Source of the DNA: Psychrilyobacter piezotolerans
GTDB lineage: Bacteria > Fusobacteriota > Fusobacteriia > Fusobacteriales > Fusobacteriaceae
Direction of reading: 5' to 3'
Length of the DNA: 64,000 nt
Assembly (NCBI RefSeq): GCF_003391055.1
Contig: NZ_QUAJ01000002.1
Span: forward strand, 1-64,000
In this document: positions 42,462 to 50,821 of the stretch, piece after piece
Numbering within the stretch: the stretch's first letter is position 1
How the letters are laid out: every line of letters begins with the position of its first letter
Translations under genes and position numbers: made by a program
Notes under the pieces: generated by a model
Seen by the model: only the letters and a program-made list of their open reading frames with translations
Database searches by the model: none
Told to the model about the DNA's origin: nothing

Positions 42462-43172
42462 CTAAACATTTTTTAAATACTTTACTTCCTCTTTTGTAAG
42501 GGCTCTATATTTTCCTACTTCTAAATCTCCCATAGTAATAGTCCCGATTTTTACCCTGGTTAAACTTATAACTCTATGTCCGATAGCATCCATCATCCTT
42601 CTAACCTGACGATTTCTTCCCTCTCGAATAGAAACTGTTAACCAGGTAGTGCTTCCCTCTTCCCTCAAGAACCTTACCTTAGCCGGCAGTGTTAATCCAT
42701 CTTCTAATTTTATCCCAGCTTTTAACTGTCCCAAATCTATTTTTTTTATAATTCCTGCAGCCTGGATTAAATATTTTTTATACACTTCCCCTTTAGGATG
42801 GATTACTTTATTATAAAGGTCTCCATCATTGGTTAATATGATCATTCCTTCAGTATCGTAGTCCAATCTTCCTATTGGATAGATCCTTTCCTTTGTTTTT
42901 ATAAAGTCTATTACAGTTCTTCTGCCTCTGTCATCCTTCACTGCACTTATTACTTTTTTAGGCTTATTCAAAAGATAATATACTTTTTTTTCCTTTGTCT
43001 GTCCTATTAATCTTCCGTTTACTGATATCTTATCTTTGATATTTACCTTTATCCCCGGGCTCGGATATTCGCCGTTGACCATTATTTTTTTTTCTTCTAC
43101 CATCTTATCTATCTCACGCCTTGACCCTATTCCTATAGATGCAAGGTATTTATTTAATCTTACTTTTTCCAT
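42462..43172 (-). CDS. rluB: Ribosomal large subunit pseudouridine synthase, RluB/RsuA family
   Basis: 236 residues from the ATG at 43172 (MEKVRLNKYLASIG), with GGAGGA 5-6 nt upstream; a longer frame adds 14 residues with no site. An S4 RNA-binding domain (1-60) is followed by the RsuA-type catalytic domain with the active Asp in GRLDYDTEGMIILTNDG (~104-120) and the REGRNRQVRRM motif. B-type enzymes modify U2605 of 23S rRNA, but the RluB/RluE/RluF/RsuA distinction is not certain here. Confidence 0.9.
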   Translation of the reverse strand: MEKVRLNKYLASIGIGSRREIDKMVEEKKIMVNGEYPSPGIKVNIKDKISVNGRLIGQTKEKKVYYLLNKPKKVISAVKDDRGRRTVIDFIKTKERIYPIGRLDYDTEGMIILTNDGDLYNKVIHPKGEVYKKYLIQAAGIIKKIDLGQLKAGIKLEDGLTLPAKVRFLREEGSTTWLTVSIREGRNRQVRRMMDAIGHRVISLTRVKIGTITMGDLEVGKYRALTKEEVKYLKNV

Positions 43173-43338
43173 TTTTTCCTCCAGTTTTTTACCATAAATG
43201 ATGCAAATATTCACAAAATTAATTATTTTTCATGTCAATCAGTATAATTCTCGGTTTATTTATTTTATTTATTTTTTTATTTTTTATTTTTGACACAAAT
43301 TAAAAACCTTCAATTTTTCAGCACTAAATTTTTATTTT

Positions 43339-43893
43339 TTAGTTACTACTATCTAGTTGAGCTGTATCCAGTTCTTTCCTTATCTCTGTGTAATTGGGCA
43401 GCATTGTTAAACTGTCTATATTTAAATAATTTAAGAAATTATCCGTTGTACTATATAAATTAGGTCTTCCAATTGTTTCTAATTTCCCGCTGGAGTATAC
43501 CAAGCCTTTCTCTTCTAAATTATGGATAACTCTTTCTACACTTACCCCTCTTATAGATTCAATATGACTTTTCGTTACCGGCTGTTTATACGCTATTATA
43601 GACAGGGTCTCCATAGCTGCCCTGGATAATTTTTTAGGTTTACTCTCTTGATTAAAGAAGTTGTGAACAGCTTCTCCGTATTTAGGATTGGTTTCAAAAT
43701 ATACCATCCCCTTTTCAATTTTTAAATTTATTCCAGAATCTTTTTTTTCTTCTCCCAGTTCATCCAGGCATTCTACCATCTTCTCCATATTTATATTGTA
43801 AAATTTAGCCAATTCTTTTATTTCTAATTCTGAGGCTAAATATAACATCGCTTCTATTTCTTTTATTATATCCTGTATATTTTCCCTATTCAT
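43339..43893 (-). CDS. scpB: Segregation and condensation protein B
   Basis: 184 residues with two winged-helix domains; IEAMLYLASELEIKELAKF (~13-31), LSRAAMETLSIIAYKQPVTKSHIESIRGV (~93-120) and GRPNLYSTTDNFLNYL are typical. ScpB binds the ScpA kleisin and SMC (encoded at 54708) for chromosome condensation. scpA is not in the window. Its ATG overlaps the stop of the upstream exported protein by 4 nt. Confidence 0.93.
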   Translation of the reverse strand: MNRENIQDIIKEIEAMLYLASELEIKELAKFYNINMEKMVECLDELGEEKKDSGINLKIEKGMVYFETNPKYGEAVHNFFNQESKPKKLSRAAMETLSIIAYKQPVTKSHIESIRGVSVERVIHNLEEKGLVYSSGKLETIGRPNLYSTTDNFLNYLNIDSLTMLPNYTEIRKELDTAQLDSSN

Positions 43894-45545
43894 TCTTCAC
43901 TCCTATCATATACGGTATTCAAGTATTTAGATGACAGGTATATATCAATACCATTAACTTCATACCTCTTTCCACCTTTCAAATAAATTTTATCGGGTAT
44001 TTTCATAGAATTTCCCTCTATATCTTCGTTGAGCTGCAATAAGTTAATATCTCCAAATCTCGACAAGTCATTGAGATAAAGTCCTCCTAGCAGGCTTAAA
44101 TTCACTTCAACGTCTACACTTTTTTCACTGCTAAAATAAGGGTATCTCTTAAAAATACTGTCACTATAAAGTTTATCTATCAATCTTTTTGTTTCTACAT
44201 TATCATAAAGCAGCAGATACTCCCACTTAGAATAAGTATTTTTTTTATCCAATGCATATTTTTTTATACCATCACCTGATATAAAATTTTTAAATAGATA
44301 GTTTTTTAACATTTCTTCCATAGGAGCATATTTTCTATCACCGTCTATCTCTCTATATAATTTTAAAAGATTATAGGTATAATAATAGATCTTAAATTCA
44401 TAACCTTTTTCCAGGATATTTTTTTTATTGAGATCTTGTTTTACCCCTTCCACTATCTTATGAATTTTCTTTTGAATTTTTTCTATATATTCAGTATAAA
44501 ATTTAGTATCATCCGATTCTTTTAGATAACTCAGATATACATACGCCTCCTGAACCTCTTCAATGGTCAGTTTTGTTCTACTGAGATAGAAAAATTCTTC
44601 CTCCTCCTTCTCCACTAGTCTAGTCAAAATCTGCTCAGCATCATCAAGGTATCCATATTTTATAAATGTCATAGCTGTGTAAAGAACATCTTTTGTTTTA
44701 GATGTTTCCCTCAAACCTATATTTGTATAGTAATCAAATCCATCGGTAGATGTTTTCAGGTAGATCAAGAACCTCTCCACGATCTTCCGGGTTCTGGTGT
44801 CAACTTTGAAAGGTATCGGTTTCAGCCACTCCATCCAATATGTTTTTTCTAAGAACAGCAGCCTTTCAGAACTTTCAAAAGATAAAAAATCCGGAGTTTT
44901 TCCATATCTGATTTGAACTATATCTGATTTTTCCCCATCCGACAACCTTACTTTACTGGACATTACCATCCTTTGATCCCTGTACTTTATAGAGGAATCC
45001 TCTATTTTCTTTAATTTAACCACCTCTAATTCACTGGCTGGAACTATATATCCTGCCATTGAATTTTTTAAATTTTTTATATAAATATTTTCATTGTATT
45101 TATAATAATCCTTTGTTTTTTTGTATTCGATTATTCCATTTCTGTCCGACATATTAAAAAGGTATAAAAATTCCAAAGTTTCACCTTTTTTTATCTCATA
45201 GTTATTTATAATATAGAATGAATTTTTATCTACCATGGATGGGATATAGGTAGTTTTAATTTTCCCGTATGGAAGTTTTGCAACAGTCTCAAAAATATTC
45301 GTTTGAGGAATAAATCTTTTAGAAATTATATAATCCGATAAAAGATAATGTTCTCCCTTGTAATATATTCCAACTTCGAGACTGTCTATATCGGTTTTAT
45401 AAGTTTCCATATTCCCATTGAATCTTGTTATTTTATTGTATTTCTCATTGTATTTAAAACTTAGCTCTCCATTGGAAGTTATGAAATCACTGCTCGAAAA
45501 AAGGAGGGTTTTTAGAATGAAAAAAAGTAGTATTTTTTTTTTCAT
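43890..45545 (-). CDS. Exported protein of unknown function (possible glucoamylase-like fold)
   Basis: 551 residues. A signal peptide (KKKILLFFILKTLLFSSS, cleavage about residue 19) is followed by a beta-rich half (~20-240: NGELSFKYNEKYNKITRF, strands spaced by charged turns) and a helix-rich half (~245-480) with paired helices such as EAYVYLSYLKES and KIYYYTYNLLKLYRE. A beta sandwich followed by a helical barrel is the layout of GH15-type and related six-hairpin glycosidases, and the opening resembles their N-terminal domain, but I cannot identify catalytic acids. The mreB-side neighbour and the scpB overlap give no clear hint. A GGAGGGGG site precedes the ATG. Confidence 0.6.
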   Translation of the reverse strand: MKKKILLFFILKTLLFSSSDFITSNGELSFKYNEKYNKITRFNGNMETYKTDIDSLEVGIYYKGEHYLLSDYIISKRFIPQTNIFETVAKLPYGKIKTTYIPSMVDKNSFYIINNYEIKKGETLEFLYLFNMSDRNGIIEYKKTKDYYKYNENIYIKNLKNSMAGYIVPASELEVVKLKKIEDSSIKYRDQRMVMSSKVRLSDGEKSDIVQIRYGKTPDFLSFESSERLLFLEKTYWMEWLKPIPFKVDTRTRKIVERFLIYLKTSTDGFDYYTNIGLRETSKTKDVLYTAMTFIKYGYLDDAEQILTRLVEKEEEEFFYLSRTKLTIEEVQEAYVYLSYLKESDDTKFYTEYIEKIQKKIHKIVEGVKQDLNKKNILEKGYEFKIYYYTYNLLKLYREIDGDRKYAPMEEMLKNYLFKNFISGDGIKKYALDKKNTYSKWEYLLLYDNVETKRLIDKLYSDSIFKRYPYFSSEKSVDVEVNLSLLGGLYLNDLSRFGDINLLQLNEDIEGNSMKIPDKIYLKGGKRYEVNGIDIYLSSKYLNTVYDRSEE

Positions 45546-45564
45546 CTGCCCCCTCCCCTTTTAT

Positions 45565-46620
45565 TTAATAATCTTTCTCTGGAGATATCAAAACACTCTT
45601 ATATTCATCAAAATTTTGTAGTAATACCTCTATCCCGTTCACTACACAATTTAATGGATTCTCAGAGGGTCTAACCTCTAGTTGGATACTTTCTGCGATC
45701 TTTTGATCTAAGCCTCTAATTCCAGCTCCTCCACCAGTTAATATTATTCCCTTCCTCTTAATATCTGCTGACAGCTCAGGTGGTGTTTTTTCTAAGACTA
45801 ATTTTATCTCTTCAACTATCTTCTTTATTAGAGGCATTATTGCTTCCTGTACTTCCAATGAAGATATAATAACATTTTTAGGTAACCCGTTTAAGATATT
45901 TCTTCCACTTATTTCATAAGTTACCTCTTCATCTCCTGCCAATGCAGTAGCTATATTTATCTTGATATCTTCTGCCGTTTTTTCTCCTATAAGCAGATCA
46001 TGTCTCTGTCTTACATATTCCCCTATAGCCACGTCAAATTTATCTCCTGCAACCTTCAGTGAAGATGTTCTTACTATCCCCCCCAATGAAATTACTGCTA
46101 TCTCTGTGGTTCCTCCACCTATGTCTACTATTAAATTCCCTTCAGGATCAAAGATATTTACTCCTACCCCAATAGCTGCTGCCATAGGTTCTTCCACTAA
46201 GTACGCCTCTCTGGCTCCTGCCTCTAATGTTACATCTATTACAGCTCTTCTTTCTACCTGGGAAACACCTGCAGGAACACATATTACTACCCTAGGACTG
46301 CTCAAGAAATTTCTCTTATGAACTCTTTTATAAAATTCACGGAGCATCTTTTCCGTTATTTCATAATCTGCTATTACACCATTTTTTAAGGGTCTTATAG
46401 CCTCGCAGCTATCCGGAGTTCTTCCTATCATTTTTTTTGCTTTTTCCCCTACAGCAATTATATCTTTTGATCTTGTATTTATAGAAACTACCGATGGTTC
46501 ATTTAATACTACACCTTTATTTTTTACACATACCAATGTATTTGCCGTCCCTAAATCTATCCCCAGGTCTTCTGAAAAAATCCCAAACATATTTTTAGCT
46601 AACTTTAATATTTTTAACAT
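45565..46620 (-). CDS. mreB: Rod shape-determining actin homologue MreB
   Basis: 351 residues. The actin-fold phosphate-1 loop IDLGTANTLV (~21-30), NEPSVVSIN, the IGVGVNIFDPEGNLIVDIGGG phosphate-2 region (~150-170) and ILTGGGAGIRGLD adenosine motif (~285-297) identify MreB. It guides lateral wall synthesis. The first ATG has an AGGAGGA site. mreC and mreD, which usually follow, are absent; maf lies upstream by 9 bp. A cryptic ten-residue N-terminal helix (LKILKLAKNMFG) may bind the membrane. Confidence 0.95.
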   Translation of the reverse strand: MLKILKLAKNMFGIFSEDLGIDLGTANTLVCVKNKGVVLNEPSVVSINTRSKDIIAVGEKAKKMIGRTPDSCEAIRPLKNGVIADYEITEKMLREFYKRVHKRNFLSSPRVVICVPAGVSQVERRAVIDVTLEAGAREAYLVEEPMAAAIGVGVNIFDPEGNLIVDIGGGTTEIAVISLGGIVRTSSLKVAGDKFDVAIGEYVRQRHDLLIGEKTAEDIKINIATALAGDEEVTYEISGRNILNGLPKNVIISSLEVQEAIMPLIKKIVEEIKLVLEKTPPELSADIKRKGIILTGGGAGIRGLDQKIAESIQLEVRPSENPLNCVVNGIEVLLQNFDEYKSVLISPEKDY

Positions 46621-46629
46621 TTGATCCTC

Positions 46630-47214
46630 CTACAACTCTATTATGTTCTGTATTTTTATTCCGTGTTTTTTCAGGTCATCTACAAATTTTGAAATTGGAA
46701 ATCCCATGACATTATAAAATTCACCCTCGATCCTGTCAATCAATATTCCTGCCCCTACACCTTGTATCCCGTAAGACCCCGCTTTATCCATTGGTTCTCC
46801 TGTTTCTATATACCAATTTATCTCCGATTCCGATAATTTTTTAAATTTTACAACAGTTTTATCATAGCTGGAAACAAATATTCCCCTGCTCTTATTTATC
46901 AGGGAGTAAGCTGTTATCACTTCATGAGTTCTTCCAGAAAGGCTGGTAAGTGTTGCAAAGGCTTCATGGCAATCCTTTGGTTTCCCCAATATCTCATCAT
47001 CTAAAATAACCACAGTATCTGCCGATAATACAAATTCATCTGGGTAAGACTTTGCTACTTCCACTCCTTTTTTTACAGCTATATCTACCACCTGTTCAAT
47101 AAGATCTTCTTTATCACTTATTTCCTCTATTTCAGCAGCAACTACCTTTATTTTTTTAATCCCAAAGTTACTCAAAATTTCAAATCTCCTGGGAGATTTA
47201 GAAGCCAATATCAT
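46630..47214 (-). CDS. maf: Maf-like nucleoside triphosphate pyrophosphatase
   Basis: 194 residues beginning ILASKSPRRFEILSNFG, the Maf signature (SxRR), with LSADTVVILDDEILGKP (~63-79) and the GSYGIQGVGA motif near 150. Maf proteins hydrolyse dTTP/UTP or modified nucleotides. The maf-mre association is common in bacteria. It is preceded at 2 bp by the 287-residue membrane protein gene. Confidence 0.94.
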   Translation of the reverse strand: MILASKSPRRFEILSNFGIKKIKVVAAEIEEISDKEDLIEQVVDIAVKKGVEVAKSYPDEFVLSADTVVILDDEILGKPKDCHEAFATLTSLSGRTHEVITAYSLINKSRGIFVSSYDKTVVKFKKLSESEINWYIETGEPMDKAGSYGIQGVGAGILIDRIEGEFYNVMGFPISKFVDDLKKHGIKIQNIIEL

Positions 47215-47216
47215 CT

Positions 47217-48080
47217 TTACACCTCTTCTGTTTTAAATTTAAAGCGCAACTGTCCCTCAGTCGCCTCTTCTATTCCATCTGCCGCATCTTCTTTCTTTAT
47301 TTTTTCTTCTTTTAATTTTTCATCATCTATCTCTATACCGCTGATCTTCAGCTGTTTTCCCATGGATGTTTTTTTATTTTTTTCCATCTTATTTTTTAAT
47401 TCTAAAATTCTTTCTTTTCTTTGTTTTTCCCTTGTTTTTTCAATTATGGTTTGTTTTTCCCTCTCTACTCTTTCCCGCTTTTCTTTTTCCAAAATTTGTT
47501 TTTTTATTTTTTTTTCCTCTTTTATCAAATTTCTTATTTTTTTTCGTTTTTCACGATTCTCCTTGAGGTAATATTTAAGTATTTTTCTGACCATATTTCC
47601 TATTATCTTTCCAAATAATATAAATGATGAGAAAAATAATATTGTCCCTGTAACTGCAATATTAATATTAACAGGCACTAAAAAATAAAATTTATAGAGA
47701 AACATAGTGATTAACATCCCTAAGTTTTTATGCACATAGAGATAGACAAATATTTTTTTCTCCAGATCATCTTTTTCTAAATTATCCAGATAAAATAATA
47801 ACTGAAGGTTACTCAGGCATATCAACAAAATAAAGAAAAAATTAAGCCTCATTAGAAAGACCGTCTTTTTATTTAAATCTGATATGAAAGCAGAAAAAAT
47901 ACTCAATATCAAGTATGGAATCAAAACACTTCTAAAGCCTCCCAATACCTCTTCTAAACATTCATAGGCTCCGCTTAAATATATTTTTTTTCCATCTGCA
48001 GCATAAATATATATCAAGAATACTATTAAAATAATTTTTAATAAAATAAAAAATTTCCTTTTCTTATTCAAATCGACCAT
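47217..48080 (-). CDS. Membrane protein with long charged coiled-coil tail, unknown function
   Basis: 287 residues. Four membrane helices (about 9-27, 48-66, 74-96, 112-160) are followed by a highly charged Lys/Glu/Arg coiled coil (~165-245) and an acidic end. Four N-terminal helices followed by a linker recall the N-terminal part of FtsK, but the motor domain is absent and similarity is not clear. Position next to maf-mreB suggests an envelope or shape role. The start codon has only a weak site; TTG three codons in is an alternative. Confidence 0.55.
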   Translation of the reverse strand: MVDLNKKRKFFILLKIILIVFLIYIYAADGKKIYLSGAYECLEEVLGGFRSVLIPYLILSIFSAFISDLNKKTVFLMRLNFFFILLICLSNLQLLFYLDNLEKDDLEKKIFVYLYVHKNLGMLITMFLYKFYFLVPVNINIAVTGTILFFSSFILFGKIIGNMVRKILKYYLKENREKRKKIRNLIKEEKKIKKQILEKEKRERVEREKQTIIEKTREKQRKERILELKNKMEKNKKTSMGKQLKISGIEIDDEKLKEEKIKKEDAADGIEEATEGQLRFKFKTEEV

Positions 48081-48214
48081 CCTATCTATCCAAAAATCGA
48101 ACTTTTATTGTAATTTTATCATATGAGGTAGCAAAATACAAGTTTAGAACATGCAAATATCCAGTAAATACAACAATAATATATATAATTGTTCCATCCA
48201 GGTTTATTTAGAAT

Positions 48215-49597
48215 TTAATAAGTTGAAAATCCACTTATATTTTGAATTTCGTATAAAATTTTATTACTTATATACCCATTTTCTAATTTTTCTTTTTCTA
48301 TAGTATAGGTATTCTCATCATTGTTCCATAACATATCAAAATATTGGTCTATCTCCATAGCCAATTTAGAATTTAAAGGAGCTGCCACCCTTATATTGGT
48401 ATCCAGAGTATAATCCCTGATATTTCTCTTGGTTAAATTAGCCGACCCTCCGTTTATCACCATCTTATCAGAAGTTTTTATGACCATTAACTTAGTGTGA
48501 TACTGTTCTCCTGAGGACCTGTACCACTTTATCTCTATCCTGCCTTTACTTTTATCTATTAATTTTTTACCTGTTACCTTATTTGGCAGCCCTGTTTTCT
48601 TCATCCCGAATGCCTCATTATTTTCATCCAGTATAAGTCTTACTTTGACACCTCTTTTGGATGCGGCAACCAGTTTTTTCACAATCACTTTATCTCCCAG
48701 GTAAAACATTCCTATATAAATCTTGTCCCCGCTTTGGCTGTTATCTATATCCCTATCCAAAGCTTCCCCTATTTTTCCCTCGGTAAGCAACTGTACCTTA
48801 TACCCGCCCTCATTATGGAATTTAACTATAGGCAGCTTCATTTCAACCCCTGATAATTCTCCTACAGCTTTCTCTGAATCTACCACTGAATTTATTATCC
48901 CGCCATCAAATTTAAAGCCTATATTGGAATGATATCCGCTGGCACTATGGGGATTAGCCGAAGTTATCAGGGCTTCTTTTTCTGTAACCAATACCTTTCT
49001 ATGATTTCCCTTTAAATTAATCAATTTCAAATAGGATCTTATGGTTACTTTAGGAGCTTCCGGGCTAAATGGATTTTCCAGCCATCCATATTGTCCTGTT
49101 CCAAACCAACTGAAAAAATATCTCCAAAATGTGGAATAAAAATGGTTTGCCCCATTGGTTTTTGTAAGGTCTGTTAAAATAACTGTAATTCCATTCTCTT
49201 CCAGCTCATCCAGCTCATCCGAACTATAAACACCATAAAAAGTATTTATCTCATCGGTTATAAAATATATCTGAATATCTTTATCTTCCCTCTTTTTTTT
49301 TATCAAAGCCTTTGTTATTCCGGAAGATACTTTGGGAAAATTGAATTCACTGGCATTATATAAATCATTAAACAAAAATACATCCATAACTATAAATTCT
49401 TCCGCATCCTCTATTATTTTTTCCATCTGATTAAAAATTCTATGCTCTGTATAGATAACATCGTCTTTTTTATAGGTTAAATCATAATAAAATTCCACAT
49501 TATCCGTCTGGTATATCGGACTCTCCATAGATATATTGGGTGGAAGGTGGCTGCATCCACAGAGAATTAAAAAAAATAAAATTGCAATTCTTTTCAT
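48215..49597 (-). CDS. Phospholipase D-like lipoprotein
   Basis: 460 residues from the ATG at 49597 (MKRIAILFFLILCGCS), which has GGAGGG upstream; a longer frame overlapping the next gene is less likely. Residues 1-16 are a lipoprotein signal with lipobox LCGC, so the mature protein is lipid-anchored. Two PLD repeats are visible: NHRKVLVTEKEALITSAN (~205-222) and YHTKLMVIKTSDKMVINGGS (~375-395). The HxK is intact in both, but the Asp five residues on is Glu and Lys. Domain order is that of the cardiolipin synthase/PLD superfamily, and a lipid-cleaving role is plausible. It overlaps the lysophospholipase-like gene by 4 nt. Confidence 0.85.
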   Translation of the reverse strand: MKRIAILFFLILCGCSHLPPNISMESPIYQTDNVEFYYDLTYKKDDVIYTEHRIFNQMEKIIEDAEEFIVMDVFLFNDLYNASEFNFPKVSSGITKALIKKKREDKDIQIYFITDEINTFYGVYSSDELDELEENGITVILTDLTKTNGANHFYSTFWRYFFSWFGTGQYGWLENPFSPEAPKVTIRSYLKLINLKGNHRKVLVTEKEALITSANPHSASGYHSNIGFKFDGGIINSVVDSEKAVGELSGVEMKLPIVKFHNEGGYKVQLLTEGKIGEALDRDIDNSQSGDKIYIGMFYLGDKVIVKKLVAASKRGVKVRLILDENNEAFGMKKTGLPNKVTGKKLIDKSKGRIEIKWYRSSGEQYHTKLMVIKTSDKMVINGGSANLTKRNIRDYTLDTNIRVAAPLNSKLAMEIDQYFDMLWNNDENTYTIEKEKLENGYISNKILYEIQNISGFSTY

Positions 49598-50466
49598 CTT
49601 TCTGCCCTCCTGTCTAACCATGTTAAAAGGTCATCACAGACCTCCCGTCTATTTACCTCATTGAGCATCTCATGACGTCCTTTTGTGTATAATTTCAATG
49701 TAATGTCCCTGTATCCGATTTTTTTATAAAATTCATATAGTTTTTCAACACCAGACCCATAGACCCCCACAGGATCATCCGAGCCGGAAAATATGTAAAC
49801 AGGGGTTTTTATATAATTTCTCTTGTTCCCTATTTTTAATGATTCTCTTAGAAGATAAAATAAGCCTTTAAAATAACTTGTATAGGGGATAAATCCGCAA
49901 AGGGGATCGGCCTCATATTCTTCTACCATCTTTTCATCTCTTGACAACCATCTGAATTTTTTATCTCCTGTAAACTTTAAATTGTTTCTGCCAAATAAGA
50001 GTTTATTTAATATAAGATCTCTTTTATTTCTAAATATCAAAAGAAACCCCGATAAAAAATACCCAAATTTTATCGAAACCTTAGACGGTCTTGTAGATCC
50101 TGATAGGATAAACCCATCACTCCCTACCCCTCTTTCCAGTAAAATTTGAGCCATAAAAGAACCCATACTATGCCCTAATATAAACAGAGGCCTGTCATCT
50201 CTAATTTTTTCAATGGAATCCACAATCTCCTCCAAAGAACTTTTGAACTCATCTTTTACCAATCCCAATTCATCCAACCTTTTTATATTATTTCCATGCC
50301 CCGCATGGTCTATCATGGCCACCCTGTATCCATTATCGTTTAAATAACCAGCTGTTCCTTCATACCTTTTCGAATATTCTCCCATACCATGAATTATAAA
50401 TACCGTCCCCTTTATACCCATAGCTGCAGGAGGCTCCCATAATTTGATTTTTTTCTCCATCTCCAT
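49594..50466 (-). CDS. Alpha/beta hydrolase, lysophospholipase (PldB/monoacylglycerol lipase) family
   Basis: 290 residues from the ATG at 50466; a GTG four codons upstream is possible but lies inside the ribosome-binding site GGGAGGG. It has the serine-aminopeptidase-type alpha/beta hydrolase features: FIIHGMGEYSKRY (~23-35), the nucleophile elbow GHSMGS (~95-100), an Asp in GSDDPVGVYG (~230) and the C-terminal His in GRHEML (~268). Members hydrolyse monoacylglycerol or lysophospholipids. It is translationally coupled to the PLD-like lipoprotein, suggesting a phospholipid-breakdown pair. No signal peptide is seen. Confidence 0.88.
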   Translation of the reverse strand: MEMEKKIKLWEPPAAMGIKGTVFIIHGMGEYSKRYEGTAGYLNDNGYRVAMIDHAGHGNNIKRLDELGLVKDEFKSSLEEIVDSIEKIRDDRPLFILGHSMGSFMAQILLERGVGSDGFILSGSTRPSKVSIKFGYFLSGFLLIFRNKRDLILNKLLFGRNNLKFTGDKKFRWLSRDEKMVEEYEADPLCGFIPYTSYFKGLFYLLRESLKIGNKRNYIKTPVYIFSGSDDPVGVYGSGVEKLYEFYKKIGYRDITLKLYTKGRHEMLNEVNRREVCDDLLTWLDRRAER

Positions 50467-50821
50467 TATCCCTCCCACCTTCTATTATTAATTTAATTAT
50501 ATTGTAATTCTAAGTTTTTTCCTAATTTGTATCATATTTTATCGGTTTCTTTACAACATTTACATTTTATAACCCCTGGATGAGAAAAAAATATTAATAA
50601 ATAACAAAAATAATATAAGTATTAAGAAATTAACAGAAAAAGTGAAATTATTAACTTAATTTCATTGACATCTAAAAAATTTAAGGGTATATTTGTATTG
50701 CTCAAAAGGAACTTTTCTTAAAAAGTAACTTTTTTTTAGTACTGTTGTATTAACTAAGATATGAAATGTCTGATTAAGAAAAGTATATCACAATTCAAGT
50801 GTAATATTTAAAGGGGGAAAA
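50467..50821. other. Divergent intergenic region, 355 bp, with promoter and leader of the permease gene
   Basis: The region separates the minus-strand block from the plus-strand block. It contains the promoter at 50665-50693 and a transcribed leader of about 120 nt with a small stem (ACTTTT/AAAAGT, about 50712-50728) followed by a run of eight T (50733-50740). I see no open reading frame. Confidence 0.6.
50665..50693 (+). promoter_or_regulatory. Sigma-70 promoter of the APC permease gene
   Basis: Consensus TTGACA (50665-50670) and TATATT (50688-50693) are separated by exactly 17 bp. The start would be near 50700, leaving a leader of about 120 nt before the ATG. Confidence 0.8.
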
